64,000 nt of DNA from Acestrorhynchus altus (lineage: Eukaryota > Chordata > Actinopteri > Characiformes > Acestrorhynchidae), in assembly GCA_034509495.1 (NCBI GenBank), contig CM067508.1, positions 23,735,033 to 23,799,032 on the forward strand, given 5' to 3'. A program made the position numbers and the translations under genes. Numbering within the stretch: the stretch's first letter is position 1; the number at the start of each line of letters is the position of its first letter. The notes beneath the pieces were generated by a model. That model was not told the origin of the DNA. It saw only the letters and a list, made by a program, of their open reading frames with translations, and did no database searches. This document shows, in pieces, positions 1 to 48,959 of the stretch.

Positions 1-324
1 TTCACTGCCAGTTTACCACACCGTTACTTCAGGCAAACTGCAAAGGTTATGCTGCAAAACGCATCCAGCACATGGACCATGTGCCGAGGAGCTCTGGAGC
101 CCTGATTACGCTTATTCGTAGGCTGCAAATTCATGTTGATACATTCTAAATTCATGACCTTCCACCTGGGTTCTGAAAGCTGCAGCAATAAGGCCGTGTT
201 GAATCACTAACAGGTTCTTCATATCCTCTCCTTTTTTGGGTGCTGAAATCACATTAGAGGTTTTTATAGGTGCTGAAAACTGTTTGGAACGGCAACTGAA
301 CAAGCTTTGCATGCCTAAGGCAAG

Positions 325-700
325 CACGCTGATGAGCCAAAACATTATGACCACCTGCCTAATGTGCTGGTACACTACCAAAATACATAGATTTACTAGA
401 CAGTGGAAGGTGCCAAAATGTTACAGCAGATACATCCATTCCTTGAGGTGACGCTACCATACATCAGACTTATCATTCCACAGGAAAGGGGTGTGCAGGC
501 ATTGGAGGCTGTCCACAAAAGAAAATAGGACATATAAGAGCAAGGAATCTTCTTCCATCTCTCCAAGGTCCAGTCCTGATATTTGCATTGTTTGTGCTTT
601 TAATGGTATACAGGGGTCAGCATAGGCACTCTAATCAATCTGTAGCTGGGCAACTCTAACAATATAACTAAAGTATGCTCCTGACACCAGGAAGGTTAAG
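325..700. mobile_element. Fragments of a common fish DNA-transposon-like repeat
   Basis: The motifs cattatgaccacctgcctaa and aggggtcagcataggcac resemble, from memory, a repeat widespread in fish genomes and also seen here at 3920-4245 and 29770-29960. The copy is internally deleted and encodes nothing intact. The family name was not checked. Confidence 0.5.
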
Positions 701-719
701 AGGCCCATGCATCCGCTGA

Positions 720-905
720 TACATGTGAAACCGCCATTGCATCATTGCACCTCATTTACGACAGAATGGCATATACACTCACCCAGAGAGAGCATGGACA
801 ATTTTGCACTCTCAGACTGCGGCTCCCATCATGACTCAGAATGCAAACAGTTAGACCATTAGACTGCTAGGCCACTTAGAGCCCAATACCACTGACTTGT
901 TAGTA
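720..905 (-). mobile_element. Degraded tRNA-derived SINE fragment, antisense
   Basis: Contains acccagagagagcatggaca followed by ttagaccattagactgctag, which resembles the reversed head of fish tRNA-derived SINEs. It is similar to fragments near 2985 and 42715. The internal promoter boxes are worn. Confidence 0.45.
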
Positions 906-938
906 TGGTGGAATTCAGTAAACTCTTTAGAAAGACCC

Positions 939-941
<3 letters not shown>

Positions 942-1010
<69 letters not shown>
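942..1010. repeat. (AC)n microsatellite
   Basis: An uninterrupted dinucleotide array of about 34 units followed by a short TA run. The histidine-, threonine- and valine-rich ORFs over it are artefacts of the repeat. Confidence 0.98.
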
Positions 1011-1018
<8 letters not shown>

Positions 1019-1197
1019 CAGTATATAAACACCAGACAAGTCATGGTCAACACAAGTCATAAGTGCAAAAGAATGTGGCAAGACTATGTGAAATAGGCTT
1101 GGAGTTACACGACAATGTAAACATTCTTTTTTTTTTGGTCTTTGAGGCAAAATATTTGAGATCTTCTAACACATCTTAATATTAAAACAATTACTCT

Positions 1198-1390
1198 GTT
1201 TATACACTCAGTGTCCATTCTGCTCAGTTTTCCATAATAGCAGTTTGGAGATCTATAATTACAGACTATAGTACATTTGTTTCTCTGTAAACTTTGTTAC
1301 CGTCCTTTCACCCTGTTCTTCAATGGTCAGGAAGCCACAGGACCACCACAGAGCAGATATTACTTGGATGGTGGGTCATTCTCAGTAGTG
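1198..1390. mobile_element. Half copy of a long-inverted-repeat fish element
   Basis: Carries caccctgttcttcaatggtc and accaccacagagcagatatt, the same motifs as the full palindromic element at 55635-56212. Only one arm is present, so it is a truncated, non-mobile copy. Confidence 0.6.
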
Positions 1391-1457
1391 AGCAGGTAGC
1401 AGAGCAGGTACTTGATATACAATATATGCAAATTATTTAAAACAGAAGCAACGACTA

Positions 1458-36568
<35,111 letters not shown>

Positions 36569-37609
36569 CTAAAAAATGGGATAAAAATAAATTATACACT
36601 CGTCACTGGGTTTAATTAAGAGCTCAATTCCAACAGTGAAAGTACTGAACATGTCATAGTCATACTGCATTTTGTGAACCCCTTACTCAGTATTAGGCTC
36701 TCACTTTCCATAACATCCCCTTCTTACTTCTCCTATAGTCATTAAAACTGTGGTATGAATGAACATACACCAGTAACACTGGGCTTGTGAGGACCAGGAC
36801 CAGGACAAAGGATGGGGTGTGTTCAACTCTTTGCAGTGGGTAGCAGCATATGAGCTGTCTCGGCGGCTCATTCACTTAACTTTCAACTTCTGCTAATGAG
36901 CCATCAGCATGGTGGATATGTGTTATGAGTAGACAGCTTAAAAAAGTAAAAGGCTGGTGGTTTGACAAGGCAATGAGCTCTCCCAGAAAGTGTAAGTTGC
37001 TGAAGTATGGAAGCTCAATTTGGAAGACGTAAAAGCAGACAAGGAGAACAGGACAGCTGACATTAAATGAGAAACTTTAGCTCATGGTCCTGTCATGCAC
37101 GCATCCAATCTGTGGAACACACCTTGCTGCTTTTCCCTGGAGCAAGATATGGATAATGCTGTGACCGTAACAATGTTGTAGTAAACACATTTATACGAAC
37201 AGTTCGGCAAAAAAAAAGAAGATCCACACCACCTCTAAGTATAGTTGTAAGACACAGGCTTTAGACGCCTATACACATTAAATAAAATCATTTCTCTGAG
37301 AAACAAGAGAAATTTTACTGTAAAACTCCGGATCACATTAGAACATATGCAGGTATTAAACATAAATCAGAGCAAGAACTCCTCATTTTGAAGGAAATAG
37401 CTGAGACTTAACATCATTAAGCACTGATTTACTAAAGCAGGTGTTGGATGATGACTATAAATAATACAAGACTCCCATTTGTAGATGTTTTAATGAGCAC
37501 AGCAGGGCTGAAAAGTATCCTCAAGAAACTTGAGTAACTCCATTACTACATCTAATCGATGCTTAATGCTTTAATACCGATATTATATACAGCTCAATGT
37601 GATTTGCAC

Positions 37610-37960
37610 CAACGGCATTAAACTGTTTTCACACTGAATGCACGGCGCTCGTCATTCATGCAGGGTAAGATCAAGGTGATCGCATTAGAACTAGAGTGAT
37701 AGAATGGCGAGCCCCCAATTTTCCCTTCTATTTCAGCCAGCTCTGGAATCTTGGAAGGAGGCCGGGGCTGATGTTTAGAAATATGAGCAAACAGGATCAT
37801 ATGGCCAAACTGCCAGCCCAGCGATTGCCCTAAATAAACACACGTTTGTCGTACAGCACGTCTGCTGTCCACTCGGCCTCATCATTTACAGGAGGACATG
37901 TAGATCAGCAGGACACATACCTGCAAAATTGCACTCATCACTGTCCTCACGTCCTACAAA
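37610..37960. other. Repeat-poor block, possible conserved noncoding DNA
   Basis: Unique, moderately GC sequence with several CpGs (gcacggcgctcgtcattcat, ccagcccagcgattgcccta). The 84-codon minus ORF across it has no domain and no fitting splice sites. Confidence 0.25.
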
Positions 37961-38535
37961 CTACAAACAAACATTTATACAAAAAAAAGGGAAACATATT
38001 GCTTTTGGAATTCTCACTCCTCAACTGCAGGGAGGAGGTAATGAACTTTTTTTTTTTTTGGCAGTGCCGGAGCAATCTGATAACATTACATGAACCTTAT
38101 CATGAGGGCGTCTGGAGCAAATGACAGGTTAAGGCAACATCAGATGACTTATTAATCACAAGTGTGAACTCATGGTGTTTGAGAGCAGCACTCAGAGGAT
38201 CTATTCACACACCAGGGTAAATCCAGTTTATTAAATGGAAAGGACATATGCTTACTAAGTTGGATTCTTTATAATGGTGGTGACAGGAACCAGGGGTAAA
38301 TATCTACTGCACAACTGTATTAGTGCATCTCAAAAACTTTAAGAATTTAGTGTTAAAACTGATCCCTTATTCAAACTCAAAATTAAATAATGATTTGTGA
38401 TTCTGAATTTCTGAGGTACAGCATAAGTCAACATTATAAGATGTTAAACAAAAAATTAAGTTACTTTACATGTAACAAATATAAAATATGACAGTCTTTG
38501 AACACAACACTTTTTTGAACACAACTTTTTTTTCA

Positions 38536-38561
38536 ATATATATATATATATATATATATAA
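38536..38561. repeat. (TA)n microsatellite
   Basis: About 12 units after a poly-T run. Confidence 0.95.
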
Positions 38562-39235
38562 ATCCAAAAATCCAAACTGCTTTCCCAGAGACTTGTTATA
38601 TTAACCACAATAAAATCTTGAAAAACTAATATATTAAAATTATAAAACATTTAATCATTTCACAATTTCATTTCAAAATGTCTCCAGAATTAAATGATAC
38701 ATCATACTATTAATCCTGCTTTCTATGTAGCTGAGATTGAAGTAAAATAAATTATATTGTGAATTTAATCTGACTCTTATAAATCTGTCACGGAAAATGA
38801 GAACAGAGTGAATTTTCATTTTGTATCAAGCAGGTGGTAGAAAGATGTGTTTGATTTAATATGCCTTACATGGCATTGTGATTTTTTGGTTTGCATAGAG
38901 TGTGATGGCAATGCTTTGACGATATATCCATTTCAGACTGCAGGAAAAAGTCCTGTTTAAACCAGATTCCAAAAAATTTAAAAAATTTAATTAAAACAAA
39001 GACAATTCCTATCTCTCCAGAGTATTCAGAGCTTTTAATAAAGTCTAGTATACCAGCTGCATTATTCAGCAAACCTCTGACACTGTTTACATCAACTTTA
39101 AAGAATGTTGTTCTCAACTCTTCATTATGACTTTTTAATTGACAAACCTTGTAAACTTGAGGTCAGTCTGCTCTTTACAGCATTACAAATTCTTATCTGT
39201 TAACAACATCTCTTTTCCATTGACACAGACTGCTC

Positions 39236-39238
<3 letters not shown>

Positions 39239-39327
<89 letters not shown>
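39239..39327. repeat. (CA)n microsatellite
   Basis: About 44 pure units. Confidence 0.98.
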
Positions 39328-39331
<4 letters not shown>

Positions 39332-40877
39332 GAGCTGGGGTTCTGGGCTGATATCCAACAGTCTCCTCACCTCCTCTGCACAGTCTGGAAGAGACTAAAA
39401 ATACACAGCATCATACTCTCTCTCACTCTCTCTCTCACACACACGTACACACATATTCCTGAAGGAGCTCTAAATGTATAAAAACAGCAGCAGTGAAGGC
39501 ATTATTTAGAATAATGACATGATATATGATCATAAAAAGGTCTGAAACACCTCCCACCACTGGAGCTGGGTACCAAACTCTTATTGCCAAAAGCTGCTGG
39601 CCAAATCACATCTACTACTACTCAGCATTAATAAGCTGTTTCAATGCCAAAGTTTGTTTCATAAGTTTGAAATCACTGACATCACAAGCTCAGAATCAAT
39701 GAAATAAAAGAAATAAATCCAATGCCATTGTTGGAAGCAGCGCTGTAATGTCTCTTTTGAGATTACACACAGTTGGTCCGTTTGTCCACTTCTCTGGACT
39801 GAAATCTGGTCCCTTTCATTGTCAGCGTAGGGAAAAGCCAGAAATCATGTCGGGAGAGTAGGGAGCCTGACGAAGCACAGGTGTGTTGTGTTTGGCCAGG
39901 AAACTCCTACTGCCCACAGGTCTGGCCATTTGTGGTTTGTTTCCACTTGGGAATAGAAAAGCTTCCCAATCCAGTACCGTTGTTCAAGTTTTTGACATTT
40001 TGTCAAAATTTGATGGTGCTCACTTGCACTTCCTCACCCACTGACATCATCTGTGCGTTTGCGGATGCACAATAGGGTTGCCTACAGATGTGCACCAAAC
40101 CATGCCTCTCTAGCTTCATTTGTTTATGCGCAAAACAATATAGTCAGATATTTTTTGAACACACCTCATATCCTGGAATTTTAAACTAAGATTTCCATAA
40201 TGATGCATATTTAGTGACATGTTTCATTTAAGGGAAAACAAAACATCTCAGTACGGTGGAAGAATAACTAAAACTATATTTTGGGAAAAAATAAAACAGA
40301 CCTATAGGTCTATTCAGAAGTCACAGAGTGTCAGTGATCCATCATATGACATTAATAATGCACTCTAATTGGAGTAAAATAACTTCTTCTGATAGTTATG
40401 TCATGAAAGTGAGGAGAATACAAATATTCAGTTTGTATTAAGCAGTCAAAGTTTTAAAATTGTTTTATTTTACATTGTTATTATTTTACATTTTGCACAT
40501 CCTGCGATTTGATAATTACACATGCACACATTGTGATCATGCTGAAATTATATATTGTGCAGCTTTAATGATCATTGTTGTTCTTTTAAATGATTTCTAG
40601 TAAATTTTGAGTAAATCTTGAAGGTGTAGTTTTAATAAACCATATCAATACTGTACTGGTACACCAACCTAGCAACCTACTGGAGCTTTTTTGACCTTTA
40701 TAAATCTACAGACAGAGACATGCAGTGAATATCCCTTTACAGCAGGTTTGGAGCTCTGCTGTTATTGATTCAGCAGGATATCTAAGACTTTTTTGAACTG
40801 TGTTCTTCTGCATCTCAAAAATTTGAATATATTTTATTTAACAGCTGGAGGCTATATACGTATATGTATAATGGTGC

Positions 40878-41048
40878 TGTCCAATGAAAAACATGTATCT
40901 CCATTTTTCATAGGTATCTCATATTTTTCATTCTCTGTTTTTAGTTTTTTACCTGTTTCAAACCCTGTATCTGTTCTGTACACAGTGTAAATAATTCTGA
41001 AATTAATTCAAAGTTGCCATTTTGGAGATACATGGTTTTCATTGGACA
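40878..41048. mobile_element. Short foldback MITE-like element
   Basis: Starts tgtccaatgaaaaacatgta then tctcca, and ends tggagatacatggttttcat then tggaca: inverted ends of about 26 bp with few mismatches around a 120-bp core. Too short to code. Confidence 0.8.
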
Positions 41049-41639
41049 ATGATGATGTACACACAGGTATATGCACAGCCAATAAGCTAATTTTCAAAGA
41101 GAGCGCAGAAAAAGAATCCTTTTTCCCATGTTTTTAACCAATAACCAGTAACCTGTGATACCAGTGAAACCATGATACCAAGACCGGCCCTCCCCATACA
41201 ACTTAACAAGCTTAACCATGAAACTATCCTCACTGAGACGCGGTGGGAAAACTTGTGTTTAGATACACCAATGGCAAACCGTACGCTCCTGCCATAACAA
41301 CCGTTTCTATGACAGCCTCATAAGCCAGCAGTCATTAAGATCTTGGAGTAATGGTCAAGCAATGGGAACTACGATGGTAACCTTGACGGAGCTATTTGTG
41401 CTGCCCATTACCGAGATAATGAGAAAAGAGCGGTCCTTTTAGGTGAACATTTGAACATTTGCACATGAAAAAAGCGGAAAAAATGTAATTAATTAGTAAC
41501 ACAACACATCCTTCGTTAGCTCGCTCTTTCTCTCTCGCTCTCAAATAAATACCTATTGGCACATCTGAAAGCATCCCAGCAGCAAATTTCAGATGACCCT
41601 GAACTCTTGTTATTCATAATGGCATGTGAAAAGAGGTAT

Positions 41640-42250
41640 GTGAAAGAATTTGGACACTACATGATGTTTTTTACATATTTTAACACTCATTTAAAAAAAT
41701 AGCTGCACCCAGATGGGATCAACCGATTGCAATGCATGACTGTAGTGGGACATAGAGTCAGTCAGAATGGCAATGGGTTATCTTCAGTGATGAGTCCTGC
41801 TTCTCTCTTGGTGGAGATGACCAACAAACAAGTGTCTGTGGTCAGCACCAAGATCAACAATCTTGGACGTCACTCGTCAAGAAGGCCTGGTGGCATGAAG
41901 TGGGTGCAATTTTGCACGATGCTAAATCATTTTTGTTCTTCATTATAGGCACTTTATGACAGTCCAAAATTATTTTAATGAGGTCCTGCAAACAGTGGAC
42001 GTCCATTTTCTGTGCTATTCCAACTTGAGCTTCAAGATTCACATCACTGGATCTATTCAAGACTGAAAATGTGTGGGAGTCCATTGGATGTGCAATCAAC
42101 ACTCTACCCCAAACACAACATCTCTAGCAAATATTTCAGACCATTTAAGTTGCATACAATGGATTATTGCAGGACACCATTAGTACCTTCACAACTCCAT
42201 GTCAAGACATGTTGACTTAGTAAACATGGCAGCCCAACACCAAACTGAGA
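41640..42250 (+). pseudogene. Tc1/mariner-like transposase relic
   Basis: Colinear with the relics at 27770 and 35560: tgcaatgcatgactgtagtg, cagtcagaatggcaatgggt, tcttcagtgatgagtcctgc (FSDES region) and gcaaacagtggacgtccatt. Frames are broken; overlapping ORFs of 70-80 codons are remnants or shadows. Confidence 0.6.
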
Positions 42251-42714
42251 GACACCACTTTACGTGTAGCTTTAAAAATAATAGCTGGTAGTTCCTTCTT
42301 TTCCAATACTATTTCCTATAGCAGCTGACCGAGGGAAACTGTGCATTGTGTGATGTTTCAACTTCAGTTTTTAACAGATGGTCTTCAATGTTAAATGTTG
42401 TGTCCTATTTTGTTCACATGACTGTAACTGATAAAATGATGTATTGAGAAATGATATCAGTATAAAAATACAATGGATTAAATTGGCTTTTAATGAAAGA
42501 CATACCTTCCAAGACACTTCCTTTGGAAAACATCTGCTTCTGCTATCAATTAATGGTTCTTCCACATCATTATCAAGGGTGCCAAAACTTTTGCATTACA
42601 CAATCTTTTTTAAAATGCATGAATAGGCCACACTTTGTCAGTTCATGCCTTTAGGTGTTCCTAGTGTGAAGTCAATCACTGCCTCTTTGAGCTGCCACTA
42701 ACGTTGTATCAGTA

Positions 42715-42880
42715 GGCAGAAAACACACACTCAGAGAAATGCGCTGGATCCCCAGCTCTGACACATCTGACAACAGACAGAGAGATGGGGGGAGAGAGGG
42801 CCACCTACCCACCCAGAAAGAGCATGGCCAATTGTTCTCTCTCAGGTTTCAGCTGCTAATGGCAAATCTGGGAACACTTG
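42715..42880 (-). mobile_element. SINE-like fragment, antisense
   Basis: Contains cacccagaaagagcatggcc then aattgttctctctcag and agctgctaatggcaa, similar to the fragment at 720-905. Tandem ga-rich stretches interrupt it. Confidence 0.45.
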
Positions 42881-43879
42881 CTCTTAAGAGTTTGATTTGT
42901 TTAGTGAAGTGTAAAAGCTGTTTTTGAGCCCAGGAGAGGTTTTCCTAAATTTCTCATCTTTCTAAACCTGGTGATAGGTTCAAGCAAACTTGCCTGACTC
43001 TGATGGTTTGCCGGTGTTCCTTTGTAATAAAATACCAGGACAACTAAAAGCATGGTTGTTTGCTACCTGAGAGTTTGTATGCCAGGAAAATAATGAAATG
43101 TGATAAACAGATGAACCCAGACCTTACTGTATTGCAAAAATGAGTACAAAACAATGATGTCTGATCCAAGGTTCAAATGGAAATATTGTGTCTGAAAACA
43201 AATCAGCGATAATGAGCCCCTCCCATAAACAAGCCCATAATCATTCCTTGATATAGACTTATTAATTCAGGACAAGTGTGGAAACGCCCTACGATGATTT
43301 GAAGGAAAGTATAATAGCTTCAGAAAATTGGTGCTTGATGTCAGTGTGTGATGAGAGCTGGAGGCTCAGAAGCTGAACTACAGCAGTGCTGGCATGTTCA
43401 TCCCTTAACATGCCTGCCATCTTTCTCCCGGCCAATTCATCAAACTGAGTAAGTAAGTCAATAAGAACACTGGAGCTCCATCAATACTTTTACTCCGGTT
43501 TAATCTCCCAGTCTGGAGGCAGGGCGGGTTATTAATAGAAAGTGTGGATCTGGAGGCTGAGCTTTACGTGGACATCAGATTAAGACACAAATCTGCTGCT
43601 ACTGCTTGCTTGTTCAATTAGCATTCATGCTGCAAACATGAGTGGCAAATTAATAGGCAATTGGGTGAAATCTAAATCTGGTAAAGCACAAGGCTTTACC
43701 AGGAAAGAACAAGGCTTTTAATTCAAATTCCTCCCAGGTTTGTTGCATTTAAAGTAAAGGAATTTCAGATCAGGCTCTCAATGTAAAGCCTCACGTATTC
43801 AAAACACTTTTGAAGCACAGAGATGTATTACTGAGGAGCACTCAGTGTGTGTGAGAGTGCAGCAGACGGGAAGGAAGAG

Positions 43880-44120
43880 CTCAACCTGGTTGCTGGAATA
43901 TCACCCACATCAATCCCTAATTATTCTAGCCATGGGCGCACGACAGCAGGATAAATAGCATTCCCAGGTCTAAGCTCACATGGACGCATTCATCTTATTG
44001 TAACCCGTATTAAGCCCCTCATATGTTTGCAGCACACTCAGCTACCTGCTGGATGAAGTGCCCCGCCTGACAGCATAATTCATTATGCATAAATTATAGG
44101 AAGCAACCGTAAGACCAGAA
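43880..44120. promoter_or_regulatory. Repeat-poor block with a homeobox/POU-like cluster
   Basis: Contains cataattcattatgcataaa then ttatagg at 44073-44099, combining taat cores with an octamer-like atgcataaat. The surrounding 240 bp are free of recognisable repeats. A candidate enhancer by motif density only. Confidence 0.3.
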
Positions 44121-45394
44121 AGTAACGTTTTTTACTTCATTTCTCTTCAGATAACATACAACCCAATATTCACTGGTGTGGTCATTACCTAGATGAAAGA
44201 GTGTGACCTTAAAATGTGCTCGGTCCATTATTCCAAGACAAAGGCCCAGACAGACAGTGATGTGACAGAGGCCATAAACTAAGCATGGCCTGAGGTATAT
44301 TGCTTTCTAATGGGAGACTTTGGCTGAGCATTGTCATTGAGTTACAGCAGTCAGTCATAAATCCTGTTTGCTGCTGCTTTTCGGTGCAGAGCGTAGCTTC
44401 ATAAATGATTCAGATGTGCATGTCTTTTCACAAATGAAGATGTCCCCTGGTCTGTGTAGATGCCTGCATAGATATACAGATACAGGTGTGGGCTGGAGTT
44501 CTGCATGACATCTTACAGAATGGCCTAACACTTATGCTAACATCAAAAAGTCTACTGTAACTACAAAAAAACCTTCAACTGCTTTGTATTTGTATGGAAG
44601 CGGTCAGAAAGATTTGCATTGTCCATTTGAGACTGTGTAGGTGTGTATGCAGATATAGAGATATACAGTAGATGTAGACTAAAGTTCTGAATCAGGTCTC
44701 ACAAAAATAGCAGTTCATGAAAGTATATTATCTACATCAGACCTACAGTTTCTACCATTAGCATTTTGAATGGCAGAGCACAATGGATGCTTGTTGACAC
44801 CCCTTCTAATCAATGCATTCAACAACTGTAAGTTGCACCCTCTGCTATCTAGGATTGGGTACTGGAATCGGTACATTTAAGGGCACTGACTGAATTACGT
44901 CAGTACTACCAAGAACCATTTTACATCAAATCAATCAGTACCAGGTATTAGTACAAGCATAACACACAGTGGCCAGTGGTGAGCTAAAGGCAGTCTCAAG
45001 CTAGCAACACTTCTAACATGATCAAGCACCTGGTCACACACACAACATATCACTCTGTCAGTGTAGCACACAGGTGATTCACGTGGTGAACCGTGAATTA
45101 GCTGGTATCGTCTAACCATAACAGTGTGGAATACTGCTCCTGAAATCTTTCACACCCACTTATGCAAAACTTGTGTTCTGTCTGCGATGCTGCAGAAAGG
45201 CTCCAGCCATCATGCATGCTGTGTCTAACACCATGCACAGCCGCAGTGACCTGCAGTCCAATAGAAAAGAAAGGTTTTTACGAGTTTTCTGACTCAATCT
45301 CAGCCAAAGTTACTATAAAGTTACAACTGAAACTTTTTTGTCATTACAGAGAGAGTAAAGTACCATTGGCTACCCATCTTGTCCTGTCCCAGAA

Positions 45395-45755
45395 GTAATG
45401 TCAATAGAATAGGACTCTCTGGAGCAGATATAAATGAACCTATTGGCACCATGACTAATGCAAGGTGTGGGCTAGAGGGGTACAAAGCCCCTCATCATTG
45501 AGTTGCAGAGCAGTCCGCCTGTGTTCTCTGGACTGATGGTGCTCCATTCAACACGTACGATGAGCTAGGAAGTTGAAAATGAAATGGGGTGATCGTCATT
45601 GAACATTCTGACCTCACTAATGCTCTTGCCACTAAGTGTAATCAAATCTTCACGGTAAAGCTCCAAAATGTAGTAGAAAGCCTTTCCTAGACAGTAAAGA
45701 CAGTTACTCCAACAAAAGCAAGATCATCTTTCTGTTAATACCTTTGACTTGGAGG
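45395..45755. mobile_element. Tc1-type MITE or deleted element
   Basis: Parallel to the 15905 copy: gtgggctagaggggtacaaa, ttctgacctcactaatgctc, aagctccaaaatgtagtaga and aaagcaagatcatctttctg. Noncoding. Confidence 0.7.
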
Positions 45756-45779
45756 AGCTATCACATATGAGAGACAGAA

Positions 45780-46140
45780 GTGATACAAGCACACTAAGAG
45801 CTCAGCAATATATACAGGACATCTGGTGGGCACATGTCCTGCCTCTCATGGCAGGGCTTCCAACTTATCAATTATCAGCAGGATAATATTTGCCACAAAC
45901 ACCAAGTGTTTCCCATGAATGTCTCTGCCAGATTGCAACACTTCCTAGGTCTGTCTGGTTGAAAGATTCCTTGCCAACCAAGTATTTATGAAAGCAGCTG
46001 AGATGCCAGCTTCACCAGTCTACAAGTGTGCAGGATCTACAGTCCCAGCTGCACCATCTGTGGGCAAATGTGCTGCAAGATGGCCATCTCTTTACACAGT
46101 TTTCCACAATAAACGTCTCCTTTAACTTTAATACTGTAAC
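45780..46140 (+). pseudogene. 3' part of a Tc1-like transposase relic
   Basis: The stretch near 45895-46080 follows the C-terminal layout of Tc1 transposases: a worn H-P-S-V-S-L-P-D region, then cagtcccagctgcaccatct and gtgctgcaagatgg. Stops break it. It directly follows the MITE at 45395 in the same orientation. Confidence 0.45.
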
Positions 46141-48959
46141 CATTTGCATACATCATTATTACATTCACACTTACAGAGTTTCCTTCTTATCCAACAACTC
46201 TAGTTGTTCAAAGAAATTAAAACATGAAATTAAAGCTTTAATTATTATCTCACTACATTTTCCTTCACAATGAAATCTGCCAAAATAGAAGCACCAGCTC
46301 CACGAGTAACCCATATGAAACCTGCTATGAAACTACTGTACCCGTACTAAACACCAAGCCACAAATAAATGGCATATTTGAAATACCACATGCACTGCTG
46401 TTTTGTTCAAGACAAAGTTTTAATCGATTTTCATGAAAGCAGCCCCTTAAAGCAATCTCTAACCTTTCTTATATCTATTCTTGTTTTGGGTCACAAGATG
46501 TGGATGAGGCTCATAAGTAAATAAGGAAAAAAAAGGAAGAAAACAAGTGGAAAGCCCTGCAGCGTGATTGATTAACACAGAATGCCAAATGAAAGCATGT
46601 GAGAGATGTCAAATGGGATTATGAAGAATCTCATGATCATTCACTCAGTCAAAACAGAGAGAGATAGCCAAGTGCCCTCTGATGCAGATGCAGAACTGAC
46701 CCAAAATGAATAATGAGCCTAAAGAAAGCAGTATATAATGCAAAAACGCTACAGAAAGATTATCAACTCTTGTCACTAAGATAGACTTTTAAAATTGCAA
46801 ATGGGAAATTCAAATAACCTCTTGACCCCAAGGCGTGTGGTAATTATGGAAATGAAAGCAAGGAGAAGAGGTTGTGCCTCTAATACTGCTCAGGCTTCCC
46901 CAAGGCTTTCAGACAGACAGCAGCCTTACATTCAGGGTTTCAGCACTGTTTTCTTTTTCCCTGGAGGAGGTTAGAGGAGTGATCCAATTACCTCCGAGGC
47001 ATTACATCTGGCTTCATTATTTACAAGGCATAATTACCAAGCACAACAGCCAGAACCAGACCGGTAATGACTGGGAAAATATCCAATCTTCAAAATGATC
47101 TCTACACGATTACAGCTACAACTACTATAAATGAGGAGATACTCCCAAATTCACAAAGTTCAAAGGCATCATTTAGGTGTTCAAATGGTTGAAGCTTGGT
47201 TATGTTGTTTACCTGTACCTTCGATATCCTGAGACACTTTCTGAGATCAGCAAGCATACCATGGTCCCCATAGTTAAATTGAATGTAAAGTTGTTTTACA
47301 ATTGTTAGAGCATGAATTTGATAGCAGGGTCCATGGTCTTCACTGCAGGTATGAATCTAGGGTCATGCGCCTCAGGTGGTGCATATAAGAAACACCCCAG
47401 ACACACTGAGAGACTAGAGAGAGGCTCATGGGGAGGAGGTCACAGACACTGAGCATGGGACTCAAGGGCTAAGCAGTCCCTCACTTTTAAGCAAGTGCCT
47501 GTAGCAGCCCAGTGGGACTTGGTCTTTAATTTGTTGTTACACATTGGTGTTGATGCTTTAAATATGTAAATAAAGCCTTCTGAGTCACTTCGCTCTATAC
47601 CGTAGTAATGTAGTGGGGAAAAACAAAAAGTTTTTATTCAGAAATATTGTTTGGATAAAATAATGTATATGAGTAACCAAACACAACAAACAAGACCTGT
47701 AACACCAGTATTGCACACAGAAAATGGAATATATGCTTTCATTAATTTCAAAGGTTGCATTTTGCACTGAAAGTCATAAAAGATCGTTTTCTAAATAAGC
47801 CTTAGCAACAAATTGCAAACAAAAAACCCCTATCCATCACCTTTTCACCCTGATTGATCTGACCATAACAAGTCATTCCCCCACAGGCTGTATCCTCTCT
47901 ACAAATCAGTGAGGGCAAGATCTTTTGCACTGTGAATCCATCCTTGCACAGACCTGCATCAGTTTGATTATAGGCCTCCTGCATGGTTTGAATGAAGGGT
48001 GTCCTGACTAAATTGTAGGAATAGGAATAAAGAATATGGTGGGGGGTACTGGACTGTAAAATGTGGATGCTGAGGAAACCAGATTAGGACCAGAGCAGAT
48101 CAGTCGAAATATACACTGTCCCAAATGACAATTTACCTAACATGCTCTGCATCCGTTTGGTCTTCTGCTGTGATGATAATGGTTTTGAAGTCTGTCTAAA
48201 ATATGAGAATGTGAAATGTGTTGGACCTAAGGACCCATGTTGGTATGGCAGTGGAGAACTCCATTCTGCAGGACACATTGGATGTTATCACCCTGTTGGC
48301 CCAGCTCTCTGACCAGTGATGTTTCTCATGATGTTTCTTTCATCTGATTTTCACAAGTAAAGCCAGTCTTCATCTGAAAACAAATGTTTCTTTTTATAGT
48401 GCTTAGGCCAGATTGGTGAATTTAAAGTTCTAAAGTTTAAAGAACTTAAGTTAGAGCTGGACTATATGGACAAAAAATGATATGCCAATATATTTTAGCT
48501 GAATGGTAATATATGATACACAACACAATATATGATGTGAAAAATACAATGTGGAAAAAAATAGGACACCCATGAAATTGTCCTTTCGTCTTTTTCTTAG
48601 ATTTAAACATATTGAAATGATCTTCATTTCTTCTTATTATACACCAAATCCTATGCCCCCTCCATAGCAAATGGGAACAGAGCAGAAGAATAGCTGAGAG
48701 CAGGGGTGGAGCAGAGTGAGGAAGGCGAAAAAGAATTTAAAGACTGTAGATAAATGTGTTTAGTGTTGTGTAAAACACTGTGTGTAGTATTCTGTGAGGC
48801 TGATATGAGTTTATAGTTGTGCAGATGTGGTCTAAAGTCTACCATGTTTCAATAACTTTGTGTAATTTTAAAATTTGAGTGTGTTTGTAATCATAAAAAA
48901 CAGTATAGGCTTTTATGTTCATGATTAGAAAGAGAACCTGGATATAAACACACAAAGTA

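Noticed and set aside
39355..39405. Possible micro-exon between cttccag and gtgagg on the minus strand
   Set aside because: The enclosed 14 nt give no alpha2/delta-like peptide and the phase does not fit exon A.
42955..43060. SDGLPVFL-like peptide resembling a LINE reverse-transcriptase motif
   Set aside because: Only a handful of residues match and flanking sequence shows no further LINE similarity.
47100..47345. Minus-strand open stretch reading about LYIQFNYGDHGMLADLRK before a gtaaac donor-like site
   Set aside because: It looks protein-like, but I cannot match it to alpha2/delta or any known family, the acceptor side is poor, and it does not resemble the missing N-terminal exons. It may be chance or a repeat remnant.
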